From: Tannerella sp.
GTDB taxonomy: Bacteria; Bacteroidota; Bacteroidia; Bacteroidales; Tannerellaceae
Length of the DNA: 17,216 nt
Assembly (NCBI GenBank): GCA_031282485.1
Contig: JAITDQ010000102.1
Span: 1 to 17,216, forward strand
Reading direction: 5' to 3'
Position 1 is the first letter of the stretch. Each line of letters starts with the position of its first letter. The notes under the pieces were generated by a model. That model was given only the letters and a program-made list of their open reading frames with translations. It had not been told where the DNA came from and searched no databases. Positions 1-6,285 of the stretch are shown one piece after another. The position numbers and the translations under genes are program-made.

Positions 1-1118
1 ACATCCGCCGGATAATGTTGGTCGTCTGTTTCTTTGATGGAACGGTTGTGTCCCAGTCTGACAACGACTGCATTTTTTTCGGGGATTACAAAGATATACT
101 GACCTTTCATCCCGCGTAAATAGGGTATGGTTATTCCGTTTTTTTCGAGAATCCAGCACTGGTATCCGTAATGCCGGTTTGTTTCCTCATATTTTTTAAA
201 TATCAGACTGTTATCGGCCGTAGTTGCCTCCGTCATATATTGTTCCGGGACGATTTGCGCGCCGTTCCACCGGCCTCCGTTCAGGACTAACTGTCCCAAG
301 CGGGCAAAATCGCGGGCATTACTGTTGAAACAGCAATAAGCTTTTTCAAATCCGTCTTTACGGTCGAGCGACCATAGCGCGTCTTCTTCGGCCTGTATGG
401 GCGTCCACAATTTGCGGGAGACGTACGAACTGATATTCTCGCCGGTAGCTTTTTCGAGAATGAAAGCCAGCAGTTGAGTCACTCCGCTTTGGTATATAAA
501 ATTCACGCCCGGCTCCTCGATTTGCTTCATGCCGAAAGTTATCACCCGAAGGTTATCGCCATAATATAATTGTGTAGTAGGGGAAAACAGGGAGGTATAT
601 GATTCCTGAAAATCCACACCCGCACTCATGGTCAACAGGTGGCGGACAGTCAGTTGTTTTCCGTCGTAACTTCCGAATTGCGGGAAAAAATCGCTGACCG
701 GCTGGTCGATATGGTTTATGGCGCCGTCGTCGATAGCGCATCCGACGGCAAAAGAAATGATGCTTTTCGCCATTGAGAAAGAGTTGCTGTGCGACCGGGG
801 CGAGTAATCCTCCCAATATTGCTCAAACAGTAATTCTCCATTTTGAATGATCGCGTAAGCGACAGTGCCGTATTTATCAAAATCCTTGAGGTACTTACCG
901 GGAATGGAAAGTTTGTTGTAATATTCGGAAACCGGCCATGGCCGGGGATCACCCGCCTTTACGATGCGATTTTCAAAAACAGGGTACTGGTCTATTTTGG
1001 GTGTGAAATGAATCAGCGCCCGCCTTATGTAATAATTGGACGGTAACGCCAGCCATATCCCCGCGGCAATCAGGCATAATGCGATTATTCCCCTTATCAG
1101 GATTTTTTTTGGAATCAT
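1..1118 (-). CDS. Membrane-anchored serine hydrolase, beta-lactamase/NylB-like superfamily (3' end outside window)
   Basis: I read 372 codons in this frame before the left edge; the C-terminus is missing. Residues 4-25 are a basic-then-hydrophobic segment that looks like a signal anchor, so the catalytic part should lie outside the cytoplasmic membrane. The serine-hydrolase motif SxxK is Ser115-Met-Ala-Lys118, followed by a helix and a His-Leu-Leu-Thr-Met-Ser stretch (160-165) typical of the family. The second motif is Tyr209-Gln-Ser211 (YxS/YxN type). A GxxGQ stretch near 336-340 sits where the third (KTG/HTG-like) motif is expected. Serine, lysine and tyrosine are therefore present and an active enzyme is plausible. 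Family members include class C beta-lactamases, esterases and 6-aminohexanoate-dimer hydrolases; the substrate cannot be told, and I see no reason to call it a resistance enzyme. The chosen ATG overlaps the upstream gene's stop as ATGA; an in-frame ATG at 1127 is the alternative. Confidence 0.85.
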   Translation of the reverse strand, partial: MIPKKILIRGIIALCLIAAGIWLALPSNYYIRRALIHFTPKIDQYPVFENRIVKAGDPRPWPVSEYYNKLSIPGKYLKDFDKYGTVAYAIIQNGELLFEQYWEDYSPRSHSNSFSMAKSIISFAVGCAIDDGAINHIDQPVSDFFPQFGSYDGKQLTVRHLLTMSAGVDFQESYTSLFSPTTQLYYGDNLRVITFGMKQIEEPGVNFIYQSGVTQLLAFILEKATGENISSYVSRKLWTPIQAEEDALWSLDRKDGFEKAYCCFNSNARDFARLGQLVLNGGRWNGAQIVPEQYMTEATTADNSLIFKKYEETNRHYGYQCWILEKNGITIPYLRGMKGQYIFVIPEKNAVVVRLGHNRSIKETDDQHYPAD

Positions 1119-1627
1119 TTGTACCATGATGCATACATGTGATAGTTACGCGCTATTCTCTGGTTTATTTCCTTCGACTGTTCGGGGTCTACCTTTTTCA
1201 CGAATTTGGCCGGAACGCCGGCATATATGCTTCCCGGTTCGACCTGCGTGTTATTGAGTACGACCGATCCCGCCGCAACAATGGCTCCTTCGCCGATAAC
1301 CGCATGGTCGAGCACCACGGCGCCCATTCCGATAAGCGCCCCGTTGCATATTTTGGCGCCATGAATGGTAACATTATGTCCTATCGAAACATCGTCGCCG
1401 ATTTCTATCGTTGATTTCTCATATAATGTATGCAAAACGGAACCGTCCTGAATGTTCACTCCGTTTCCTATTTTTATGGAGTTTACATCTCCCCGAAGCA
1501 CCGTTCCGAACCATATACTGCAACCTTCGCCTATCACAACATCGCCGATGATTGCCGCATTGTCGGCCAAATAAGTATCTTCGCCGATAACAGGAGTAAA
1601 ACCCCTCACAGATTTGATTAATGCCAT
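1115..1627 (-). CDS. Gamma-class carbonic anhydrase-like hexapeptide-repeat protein
   Basis: This 170-residue protein is built of left-handed beta-helix hexapeptide turns (repeated [IV]-G-x-x-x-x pattern from about residue 10 to 140) with a C-terminal helix. That is the usual length and layout of the YrdA/PaaY/CaiE and gamma carbonic anhydrase group, which form trimers. The three zinc-ligand histidines are visible as His66, His84 and His89, the last two in a GHNxTxHG stretch. Arg45 and Asp47, and Gln60-Asp61, match conserved positions flanking the active site in the archaeal Cam enzyme. CO2 hydration or a related metal-dependent role is therefore possible, but many homologues have no proven activity. 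It is the first gene of a minus-strand pair: its TGA overlaps the ATG of the downstream serine hydrolase, implying translational coupling, although no functional link between the two is obvious. Confidence 0.9.
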   Translation of the reverse strand: MALIKSVRGFTPVIGEDTYLADNAAIIGDVVIGEGCSIWFGTVLRGDVNSIKIGNGVNIQDGSVLHTLYEKSTIEIGDDVSIGHNVTIHGAKICNGALIGMGAVVLDHAVIGEGAIVAAGSVVLNNTQVEPGSIYAGVPAKFVKKVDPEQSKEINQRIARNYHMYASWYK

Positions 1628-1661
1628 AAATTTAGTGTAGTATTTACGTTATTTACGGGTG

Positions 1662-1669
1662 CAAAGGTA
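1662..1669 (-). promoter_or_regulatory. Possible -7 promoter box for the carbonic anhydrase-like gene
   Basis: Read on the minus strand this is TACCTTTG, a match to the Bacteroides -7 box TAnnTTTG, about 35 bp upstream of the minus-strand ATG at 1627. I see no clear TTTG at the expected -33 distance, so support is only half of the usual promoter. Confidence 0.4.
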
Positions 1670-1742
1670 GGCAAAAAGAATGGAATTAGATGTTGCGGCG
1701 AAAAAATTAGCAAAAAATTCAGGAAAAAATATTGATTAAAAT

Positions 1743-1773
1743 TTTGCCGGTAAAAAAACTATCCGTAATTTTG
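1743..1773 (+). promoter_or_regulatory. Promoter of rpsU (Bacteroides type)
   Basis: TTTG at 1743-1746, a 19-bp spacer and TAATTTTG at 1766-1773 fit the Bacteroides vegetative promoter consensus TTTG-N19/20-TAnnTTTG. Transcription would begin near 1779, leaving an AT-rich leader of just under 60 nt before rpsU with no Shine-Dalgarno sequence. Confidence 0.75.
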
Positions 1774-1800
1774 CGGCTCGAAAACTAGTAAAATAAGATT

Positions 1801-1833
1801 ATGATACAAAAAACAATACAATTTAAAAATTAA
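1801..1833 (+). other. Ten-codon upstream reading frame before rpsU
   Basis: An ATG at 1801 opens a ten-codon frame (MIQKTIQFKN) ending in TAA at 1831-1833, only three bases before the rpsU ATG at 1837 and inside the predicted leader. It could be translated and coupled to rpsU by re-initiation, or be chance in AT-rich sequence. There is no conservation evidence available here. Confidence 0.25.
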
Positions 1834-1836
1834 TTT

Positions 1837-2028
1837 ATGATCGTAGTTCCATTGAAAGAAGGCGAAAATATAGAAAGAGCCTTGAAAAAGTTTAAAAGAA
1901 AGTTTGAGAAAACAGGAGTTGTCAAAGAGCTGAGAAATCGTCAAGCTTTTGTAAAACCTTCCGTAAAAAAGAGAAAACAGCGTATTCATGCTGTTTATGT
2001 GAAGCAGTTGCAGCAGGCAGAAAATTGA
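1837..2028 (+). CDS. rpsU: Small ribosomal subunit protein bS21
   Basis: The 63-residue product has the bS21 form: an N-terminal IVVPLKEGENIERALKKFKRK stretch split here as IVVPLKEGEN plus a basic helix, then an Arg/Lys-rich C-terminal helix ending near residue 63. bS21 sits on the 30S platform by the 3' end of 16S rRNA. In Bacteroidota bS21, with bS18 and bS6, is known to hold the anti-Shine-Dalgarno tail so that ribosomes largely ignore SD sequences; from memory a tyrosine near position 54 matters for this in Flavobacterium, and Tyr54 is present. The gene has its own promoter upstream and no SD in its leader, unlike the extended SD reported for rpsU of many Flavobacteriales, which fits a Bacteroidales affiliation. 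It is followed after 79 bp by the recombinase gene. Confidence 0.95.
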   Translation: MIVVPLKEGENIERALKKFKRKFEKTGVVKELRNRQAFVKPSVKKRKQRIHAVYVKQLQQAEN

Positions 2029-2053
2029 TTGGCGAAAAAAAAATACCGTTTTA

Positions 2054-2085
2054 TTTGTTTTTTCCGAAAAGTATGCTTATTTTCG
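2054..2085 (+). promoter_or_regulatory. Possible promoter of the xerC-like/hpf unit
   Basis: TTTG at 2054-2057, a 20-bp spacer and TATTTTCG at 2078-2085 resemble the Bacteroides promoter with one deviation (C for T) in the -7 box. It would start transcription about 15-20 nt before the GTG at 2108. I see no convincing terminator between rpsU and this site, so read-through from rpsU is also likely. Confidence 0.45.
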
Positions 2086-2107
2086 TTGCATCTTAAATGA
2101 ATGTAGC

Positions 2108-3025
2108 GTGAGAAGATATGTGAGTATGTATATAGATTATTTGCAGTATGAACGGAACTATTCCGTTCATACACGAAATGCATACACAAATGACCTGTTG
2201 CAGTTCGCCTCGTTTATCGGAGGAAAGGAAATCTCGGAAGGAGAATCTTTCGATTTGGAAAGAATCGATTCCGATATCGTTCGCCGGTGGATGATGGAAC
2301 TGATAAACCGGTCATTATCTCCCGCTTCGGTCAACCGTAAATTAAGTGCACTGCAATCATTCTTTAAATATCTTATTCGCCGGAAAATCGTCACGGCACA
2401 TCCGTTTGCGTTTCTTTCGGGACCCAAAAAGGCAAAATCATTGCCTTATTTCGTGAAGGAAAAAGAAATGGAAACGATTCTTGACGACGAAAATTGCGAT
2501 ACCGGTTTCGGAAGCGTCCGCGACAGGTTGATGGTCGAAATGTTGTATGAAACGGGCATTCGCTGTTCGGAACTTGTCGGCATCAAAAACGCCGATGTGG
2601 ATTTGGACGCCATGCTGCTTAAGGTGACGGGGAAACGAAACAAACAGCGCCTGATACCTTTTGCCGACCGCCTTAAAGAAATGATTGTATATTATAATAA
2701 TGTACGCGAGCGAGAAGTCGCGACGAACAGTCCGTCGTTTTTTATCCGCAAAGACGGCAGACCCGTAACGTCCGCTATCGTTTACTATACTGTGAGGAAG
2801 AAATTGTCTGATATTCCGACCCTGTCAAAGCGAAGTCCGCATGTTTTAAGACATACGTTTGCCACCAGCATGCTGAACGACGGCGCGAAATTAAGCGCCG
2901 TCAAGAACCTGCTGGGTCACAGCAGTCTGGCTTCGACATCGGTCTACACGCATGTGACATTCGAGGAATTGAAGAAAGTGTATAACGCTCATCCGAGAGC
3001 AAAAAATAAGGAGGATTTTTTATGA
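2108..3025 (+). CDS. XerC/XerD-like tyrosine recombinase
   Basis: The 305-residue protein has the two-domain layout of Xer recombinases: an N-terminal SAM-like core-binding domain (about 7-92) and a C-terminal catalytic domain (about 110-295). The full catalytic set is visible: Arg152 (in ETGIRCSEL), Lys176, His245 and Arg248 (in SPHVLRHTF), His271 (in LLGHSS) and nucleophile Tyr280 (in YTHV). Length is normal for chromosomal Xer proteins, which resolve chromosome dimers at dif with FtsK; whether this copy is the XerC or XerD partner or has another role is not decidable here. The start is a GTG at 2108; an ATG at 2126 would still keep the whole N-terminal domain. Its TGA overlaps the ATG of hpf. 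Its fixed place between rpsU and hpf, as in Bacteroides relatives, argues for a core gene rather than a recent mobile-element integrase. Confidence 0.88.
   Translation: MRRYVSMYIDYLQYERNYSVHTRNAYTNDLLQFASFIGGKEISEGESFDLERIDSDIVRRWMMELINRSLSPASVNRKLSALQSFFKYLIRRKIVTAHPFAFLSGPKKAKSLPYFVKEKEMETILDDENCDTGFGSVRDRLMVEMLYETGIRCSELVGIKNADVDLDAMLLKVTGKRNKQRLIPFADRLKEMIVYYNNVREREVATNSPSFFIRKDGRPVTSAIVYYTVRKKLSDIPTLSKRSPHVLRHTFATSMLNDGAKLSAVKNLLGHSSLASTSVYTHVTFEELKKVYNAHPRAKNKEDFL
3008..3014 (+). promoter_or_regulatory. Perfect Shine-Dalgarno sequence of hpf
   Basis: AAGGAGG lies seven bases before the hpf ATG at 3022, inside the last codons of the recombinase gene. No other gene start in the window has a comparable site. 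Because the bases also encode Lys-Glu-Asp, chance cannot be excluded. Confidence 0.55.
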
Positions 3026-3321
3026 ATATTAAGATTAAATCAATTCATTTCGATGCAACAGAAAAATTGGAATCGTTCATTGAAAAAAAAGTTTCAAAGT
3101 TGGAACAGTTTTATGACGGTATTTTGATGGCCGACATTGTGCTTAAAGTCATTAAACCCGAAACGGCTAAAAACAAAGATGTAAGCATACGTCTTAAAAT
3201 AAGAAGCGGCGACTGCTTTGCCGAAAAAGTATGTGATACGTTTGAGGAAGGCGTTGATTTGGCGGTAGATGCGTTGGAAAAACAACTGCTCAAGTTTAAG
3301 GAAAAAAACCGTCCGAAATAA
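3022..3321 (+). CDS. hpf: Short ribosome hibernation promoting factor (HPF/RaiA/YfiA family)
   Basis: The 99-residue product matches the short form of the family: a beta-alpha-beta-beta-beta-alpha layout with the N-terminal NIKIKSIHFDATEKLESFIE segment, a helix rich in Lys/Glu, a VSIRLKIRSGDCFAEKV strand pair, and a final helix (about 74-95) ending in a basic tail. It lacks the C-terminal dimerisation domain of long HPF. The family binds the 30S decoding region and silences ribosomes in stationary phase or starvation. The gene is coupled to the recombinase by a four-base ATGA overlap and preceded by a strong SD sequence, which is exceptional in this window. Its transcripts probably end at the hairpin at 3380-3411. 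Confidence 0.92.
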   Translation: MNIKIKSIHFDATEKLESFIEKKVSKLEQFYDGILMADIVLKVIKPETAKNKDVSIRLKIRSGDCFAEKVCDTFEEGVDLAVDALEKQLLKFKEKNRPK

Positions 3322-3346
3322 AAAAAACAAAAAAAGACGGATAAAT

Positions 3347-3377
3347 TTTGCGGATACAAAAATAATATCTAAATTTG
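3347..3377 (+). promoter_or_regulatory. Promoter of the tRNA-Thr/tuf operon
   Basis: TTTG at 3347-3350, a 19-bp spacer and TAAATTTG at 3370-3377 are an exact match to the Bacteroides promoter consensus. Predicted start is near 3382-3384, about 35 bp before the first tRNA. It probably serves tRNA-Thr through nusG, and possibly further downstream. Confidence 0.8.
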
Positions 3378-3379
3378 CA

Positions 3380-3411
3380 GCCGTTTCGCCCGATGACGAA
3401 GCGGCTTTTTT
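3380..3411 (+). terminator. Intrinsic terminator of the upstream hpf unit
   Basis: A nine-base-pair stem (3380-3388 with 3397-3405, one G-U pair), eight-base loop and a run of six T (3406-3411). It fits an intrinsic terminator for transcripts coming from xerC/hpf. The stem begins within a few bases of the predicted start of the tRNA-tuf promoter, so polymerases initiating there would make a 5'-truncated stem too early to terminate. Confidence 0.65.
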
Positions 3412-3418
3412 CGGAAAT

Positions 3419-3492
3419 GCCTCTTTAGCTCAGCTGGCCAGAGCACGTGATTTGTAATCTCGGGGTCGTTGGTTCGAATCCGACAAGAGGCT
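3419..3492 (+). tRNA. tRNA-Thr (anticodon TGT)
   Basis: Full cloverleaf: acceptor 3419-3425 with 3485-3491, D-stem GCTC/GAGC, anticodon loop 3451-3457 with TGT at 3453-3455, five-base variable loop, T-arm with TTCGAAT loop, discriminator T3492. Only CA follows the discriminator, so the CCA end is not fully encoded. The anticodon stem has a T-T mismatch (3448/3460, positions 29-41). Confidence 0.95.
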
Positions 3493-3539
3493 CAGAGTGA
3501 AGCAGCGAAAGTGTTTTAGAGAGAGGTCGAGACAATGAT

Positions 3540-3611
<72 letters not shown>

Positions 3612-3673
3612 CATGAAAAGGGGAAAAATAAGGATGATAAACATTCTAAATTAATATAAAGATATTTAAGATT

Positions 3674-4864
3674 ATGGCAAAAGAACATTTTAACAGGACA
3701 AAACCGCATGTTAACATCGGTACGATTGGTCACGTTGACCATGGTAAAACTACTTTAACAGCTGCTATTACAACTGTTTTGGCAAAAAAAGGTCTGTCTG
3801 AGGTGCGTTCATTCGATTCTATCGACAATGCTCCGGAAGAAAAAGAAAGAGGAATTACTATTAATACGGCTCACGTAGAATACGAAACCGCAAACCGTCA
3901 TTACGCACATGTGGACTGCCCGGGTCACGCCGACTACGTGAAGAACATGGTTACGGGAGCCGCCCAGATGGACGGCGCTATTATCGTGGTTGCCGCAACG
4001 GACGGCCCTATGCCCCAGACGCGCGAACATATTCTTTTGGCTCGTCAGGTGAACGTCCCCCGTCTGGTAGTGTTCATGAATAAATGCGATATGGTCGACG
4101 ACGAAGAAATGCTGGAACTCGTTGAAATGGAAATGAGAGACCTGCTTTCTTTCTATGATTTTGACGGCGATAACACTCCGGTTATCCAAGGCTCCGCTTT
4201 GGGCGCATTGAACGGCGACGCTAAATGGGAAGAGAAAGTCGTGGAACTGATGGAAGCGGTAGATACTTGGATTCCGCTGCCTCCGCGTGATGTTGACAAA
4301 CCATTCCTGATGCCGGTTGAGGATGTATTCTCAATCACAGGTCGCGGAACCGTGGCTACAGGCCGTATCGAAACCGGTATCATTAAAACCGGCGAAGAAA
4401 TACAAATCATCGGTTTGACCGCCGAAGTGGGAAAGAAATCAGTCGTAACAGGCGTTGAAATGTTCCGCAAGATTCTGGACGAAGGCCAGGCAGGCGATAA
4501 CGTCGGTTTGTTGCTTCGCGGTATCGACAAGGATGAAATCAAACGCGGTATGGTGCTCTGTCATCCGGGAAAAATACAGCCTCACTCCAAATTTAAAGCC
4601 GAGGTTTATATCCTGAAGAAAGAAGAAGGCGGCCGTCATACACCGTTCCATAACAAATACCGTCCTCAGTTCTACATCCGTACATTGGATGTTACCGGCG
4701 AAATTTCATTGCCGGCAGGAGTGGAAATGGTTATGCCGGGCGATAATGTGACGATTGAAGTTGATTTGATATATCCGGTAGCATGTAACGTAGGTTTGCG
4801 CTTCGCTATCCGCGAAGGCGGTCGTACGGTAGGCGCCGGGCAGATTACCGAATTAGGGGATTAA
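3674..4864 (+). CDS. tuf: Translation elongation factor Tu
   Basis: The 396-residue protein delivers aminoacyl-tRNA to the ribosomal A site as a GTP complex. All GTPase motifs are intact: GHVDHGKT (19-26), RGITI (59-63, switch I), DCPGH (81-85, with His85 as the catalytic histidine), NKCD (136-139) and SAL (174-176). Domains II and III follow from about 205 to 300 and 300 to 396, ending in the conserved [14 protein letters not shown] stretch. Length is normal. It sits between Thr tRNAs and tRNA-Trp, with secE and nusG downstream, recalling the tufB locus of enteric bacteria. No SD precedes the ATG; the leader is A/T-rich, as expected for high translation in Bacteroidota. Confidence 0.99.
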   Translation: MAKEHFNRTKPHVNIGTIGHVDHGKTTLTAAITTVLAKKGLSEVRSFDSIDNAPEEKERGITINTAHVEYETANRHYAHVDCPGHADYVKNMVTGAAQMDGAIIVVAATDGPMPQTREHILLARQVNVPRLVVFMNKCDMVDDEEMLELVEMEMRDLLSFYDFDGDNTPVIQGSALGALNGDAKWEEKVVELMEAVDTWIPLPPRDVDKPFLMPVEDVFSITGRGTVATGRIETGIIKTGEEIQIIGLTAEVGKKSVVTGVEMFRKILDEGQAGDNVGLLLRGIDKDEIKRGMVLCHPGKIQPHSKFKAEVYILKKEEGGRHTPFHNKYRPQFYIRTLDVTGEISLPAGVEMVMPGDNVTIEVDLIYPVACNVGLRFAIREGGRTVGAGQITELGD

Positions 4865-4880
4865 TAATTGATGTGATTGG

Positions 4881-4914
4881 ATACGGTCAGCCCGGTAAAA
4901 AAGGCTGACTGTAT
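4881..4914 (+). other. Stable hairpin between tuf and tRNA-Trp
   Basis: A 12-base-pair stem with one G-U pair (4881-4892 with 4903-4914), ten-base A-rich loop. There is no T-run after it and only five bases separate it from the tRNA, so it looks like an RNA-processing or mRNA 3'-end stabilising structure rather than an intrinsic terminator. Confidence 0.6.
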
Positions 4915-4919
4915 TAAAC

Positions 4920-4992
4920 ACGGAAGTAGCTCAGTTGGTAGAGTACCGGTCTCCAAAACCGGCTGTCGGGAGTTCGAGCCTCTCCTTCCGTG
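4920..4992 (+). tRNA. tRNA-Trp (anticodon CCA)
   Basis: Cloverleaf of 73 bases: acceptor 4920-4926 with 4985-4991, anticodon stem CCGGT/ACCGG, anticodon CCA at 4953-4955, T-arm GGGAG/CTCTC with one G-T pair, discriminator G4992, the identity base for bacterial tRNA-Trp. The CCA end is not fully encoded. The position between tuf and secE is typical of Bacteroides relatives. Confidence 0.96.
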
Positions 4993-5011
4993 CAAATCAA
5001 AAAAATAATCA

Positions 5012-5203
5012 ATGAAGAAAGTAATACAATATTTTAAAGATTCATATAACGAACTTGTACATAAAGTTTCATGGCCGACAAGAACGGAGTTATCCAACAG
5101 CGCTGTGGTTGTTTTGTTTGCTTCCATAATCATAGCGATAGTTGTATTTGCTGTCGATTTTGTTTTCGAACATGCGATGCGTTTTGTTTATAACAGCATT
5201 TAA
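5012..5203 (+). CDS. secE: Preprotein translocase subunit SecE
   Basis: A 63-residue protein of the short, single-span SecE type. It has the amphipathic N-terminal helix (about 3-15), the conserved Lys-Val-Ser-Trp-Pro-Thr hinge (18-23) and one transmembrane helix (about 30-52). SecE clamps the SecY channel in the inner membrane. Its position eight bases before nusG is the classic secE-nusG pairing and confirms the identification of such a small gene. Translation starts at an ATG 20 bases after the tRNA-Trp, without an SD. Confidence 0.95.
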   Translation: MKKVIQYFKDSYNELVHKVSWPTRTELSNSAVVVLFASIIIAIVVFAVDFVFEHAMRFVYNSI

Positions 5204-5211
5204 ATTTTGTT

Positions 5212-5754
5212 ATGTCTGATGTCCAGCCTAAATTTTACGTTCTTCGCGCTATAAGCGGTAAAGAGAACAAGGTACGCGAATACATCGAGTCCGAAATGAA
5301 AAGTTCGGACTTGGGACAATACGTGTCGCAAGTGCTTATCCCTACGGAAAAAACCTACGTCGTGCGCAGCGGCAAAAAAGTGGTGAAAGAACGCGCTTAT
5401 TTGCCGGGGTACGTACTGGTAGAAGCCAATCTGATAGGCGAAGTGGCACACCGGCTGAGAAATATCCCCAATGTGCTGGGCTTTCTCGGCGGGCTTGAAA
5501 ACCCGGTGCCTTTGCGTCCTGCGGAAGTCAGCCGCGTATTAGGAACGGTGGACGAATTGCAGGAACAGGAGGAGGATATCGACCTTCAATATTTCGTCGG
5601 TGAAACGGTTAAAGTGACCTTCGGGCCATTCAACGGTTTTACGGGTGTGATAGAAGAAGTTAACGCCGAGAAAAAGAAACTCAAGGTAATGGTGAAAATC
5701 TTCGGACGAAAAACCCCGCTTGAGTTGAGTTATGTACAAGTAGAAAAGGAATGA
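5212..5754 (+). CDS. nusG: Transcription termination/antitermination factor NusG
   Basis: The 180-residue protein has the NGN domain (about 6-112), with the FYVLRAISGKE opening and LPGYVLVE strand at 64-71, and a C-terminal KOW domain (about 127-165) with FGPFNGFTG. NusG binds the RNA polymerase clamp through the NGN domain and contacts Rho or ribosomal protein uS10 through KOW. An acidic linker (EQEEDIDL, 118-125) separates the two domains. Size and domains are ordinary, so this is the housekeeping NusG rather than a specialised UpxY/LoaP-type paralogue, consistent with the secE-nusG-rplK context. Confidence 0.98.
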   Translation: MSDVQPKFYVLRAISGKENKVREYIESEMKSSDLGQYVSQVLIPTEKTYVVRSGKKVVKERAYLPGYVLVEANLIGEVAHRLRNIPNVLGFLGGLENPVPLRPAEVSRVLGTVDELQEQEEDIDLQYFVGETVKVTFGPFNGFTGVIEEVNAEKKKLKVMVKIFGRKTPLELSYVQVEKE

Positions 5755-5824
5755 GGCTTTTGTTACGGAGAGTCGGATTCTTTTTTGTCCTTTTATTTAT
5801 TTATAGTTAAAAAAATCAAGAAAA

Positions 5825-6271
5825 ATGGCTAAAGAAATTGCTGGACAAGTTAAATTACAGATCAAAGGAGGGGCAGCAAATCCTTCTCCGCCCGTAGGAC
5901 CGGCTTTAGGTTCGAAGGGTATTAATATTATGGAGTTTTGCAAGCAATTCAATGCCAGAACCCAGGACAAAGGTGGTAAAGTATTACCTGTTGTCATAAC
6001 CTATTACTCGGACAAATCATTTGACTTTGTCGTAAAAACCCCTCCTGTGGCAGTCCAGTTGTTGGAAGCTGCCAAAGTGAAAGGCGGTTCGGCGGAACCA
6101 AACCGTAACAAGGTGGCTCAAATCACCTGGGACGCGGTAAAAACAATTGCCGAAGACAAAATTGTCGATATGAACTGTTTCAGCGTCGATTCCGCAATGA
6201 AAATGGTCGCAGGAACAGCCCGCAGTATGGGTATTACGGTAACAGGGACATTCCCGGGAACAAACCAATAA
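5825..6271 (+). CDS. rplK: Large ribosomal subunit protein uL11
   Basis: The 148-residue protein begins with the family's [21 protein letters not shown] stretch (seen as [12 protein letters not shown] then the double-proline [14 protein letters not shown], the thiostrepton-contact region) and ends with the rRNA-binding domain (about 72-142) including [11 protein letters not shown] and ARSMGI. uL11 forms the base of the stalk at the GTPase-associated centre. It opens the rplKAJL group, 70 bases after nusG and 14 before rplA. No promoter consensus is evident in the nusG-rplK gap, so it is probably read from upstream. Confidence 0.98.
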   Translation: MAKEIAGQVKLQIKGGAANPSPPVGPALGSKGINIMEFCKQFNARTQDKGGKVLPVVITYYSDKSFDFVVKTPPVAVQLLEAAKVKGGSAEPNRNKVAQITWDAVKTIAEDKIVDMNCFSVDSAMKMVAGTARSMGITVTGTFPGTNQ

Positions 6272-6285
6272 AAGTCAAGTAGAAG

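Noticed and set aside
2029..2075. A-run/T-run after rpsU as a terminator
   Set aside because: The possible pairing is almost all A-T with several mismatches, too weak to support a call.
2108..3025. Tyrosine recombinase as the integrase of a mobile element
   Set aside because: No attachment-site repeats or cargo surround it, and its place between rpsU and hpf is that of a core Xer-type gene; the tRNAs downstream show no duplicated 3' end.
3269..3457. Small frame running from hpf into tRNA-Thr(TGT)
   Set aside because: Its C-terminal residues are a translation of the tRNA D-arm, a well-known artefact, and it overlaps hpf in another frame.
4861..5133. Minus-strand frame across tRNA-Trp and secE
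   Set aside because: The peptide is the typical reverse-strand translation of a tRNA and overlaps secE.
5755..5824. T-run in the nusG-rplK gap as a terminator or uL1 operator
   Set aside because: No stem of more than a few pairs precedes the T-run and I could not build an L1-binding mimic; no TAnnTTTG box either.
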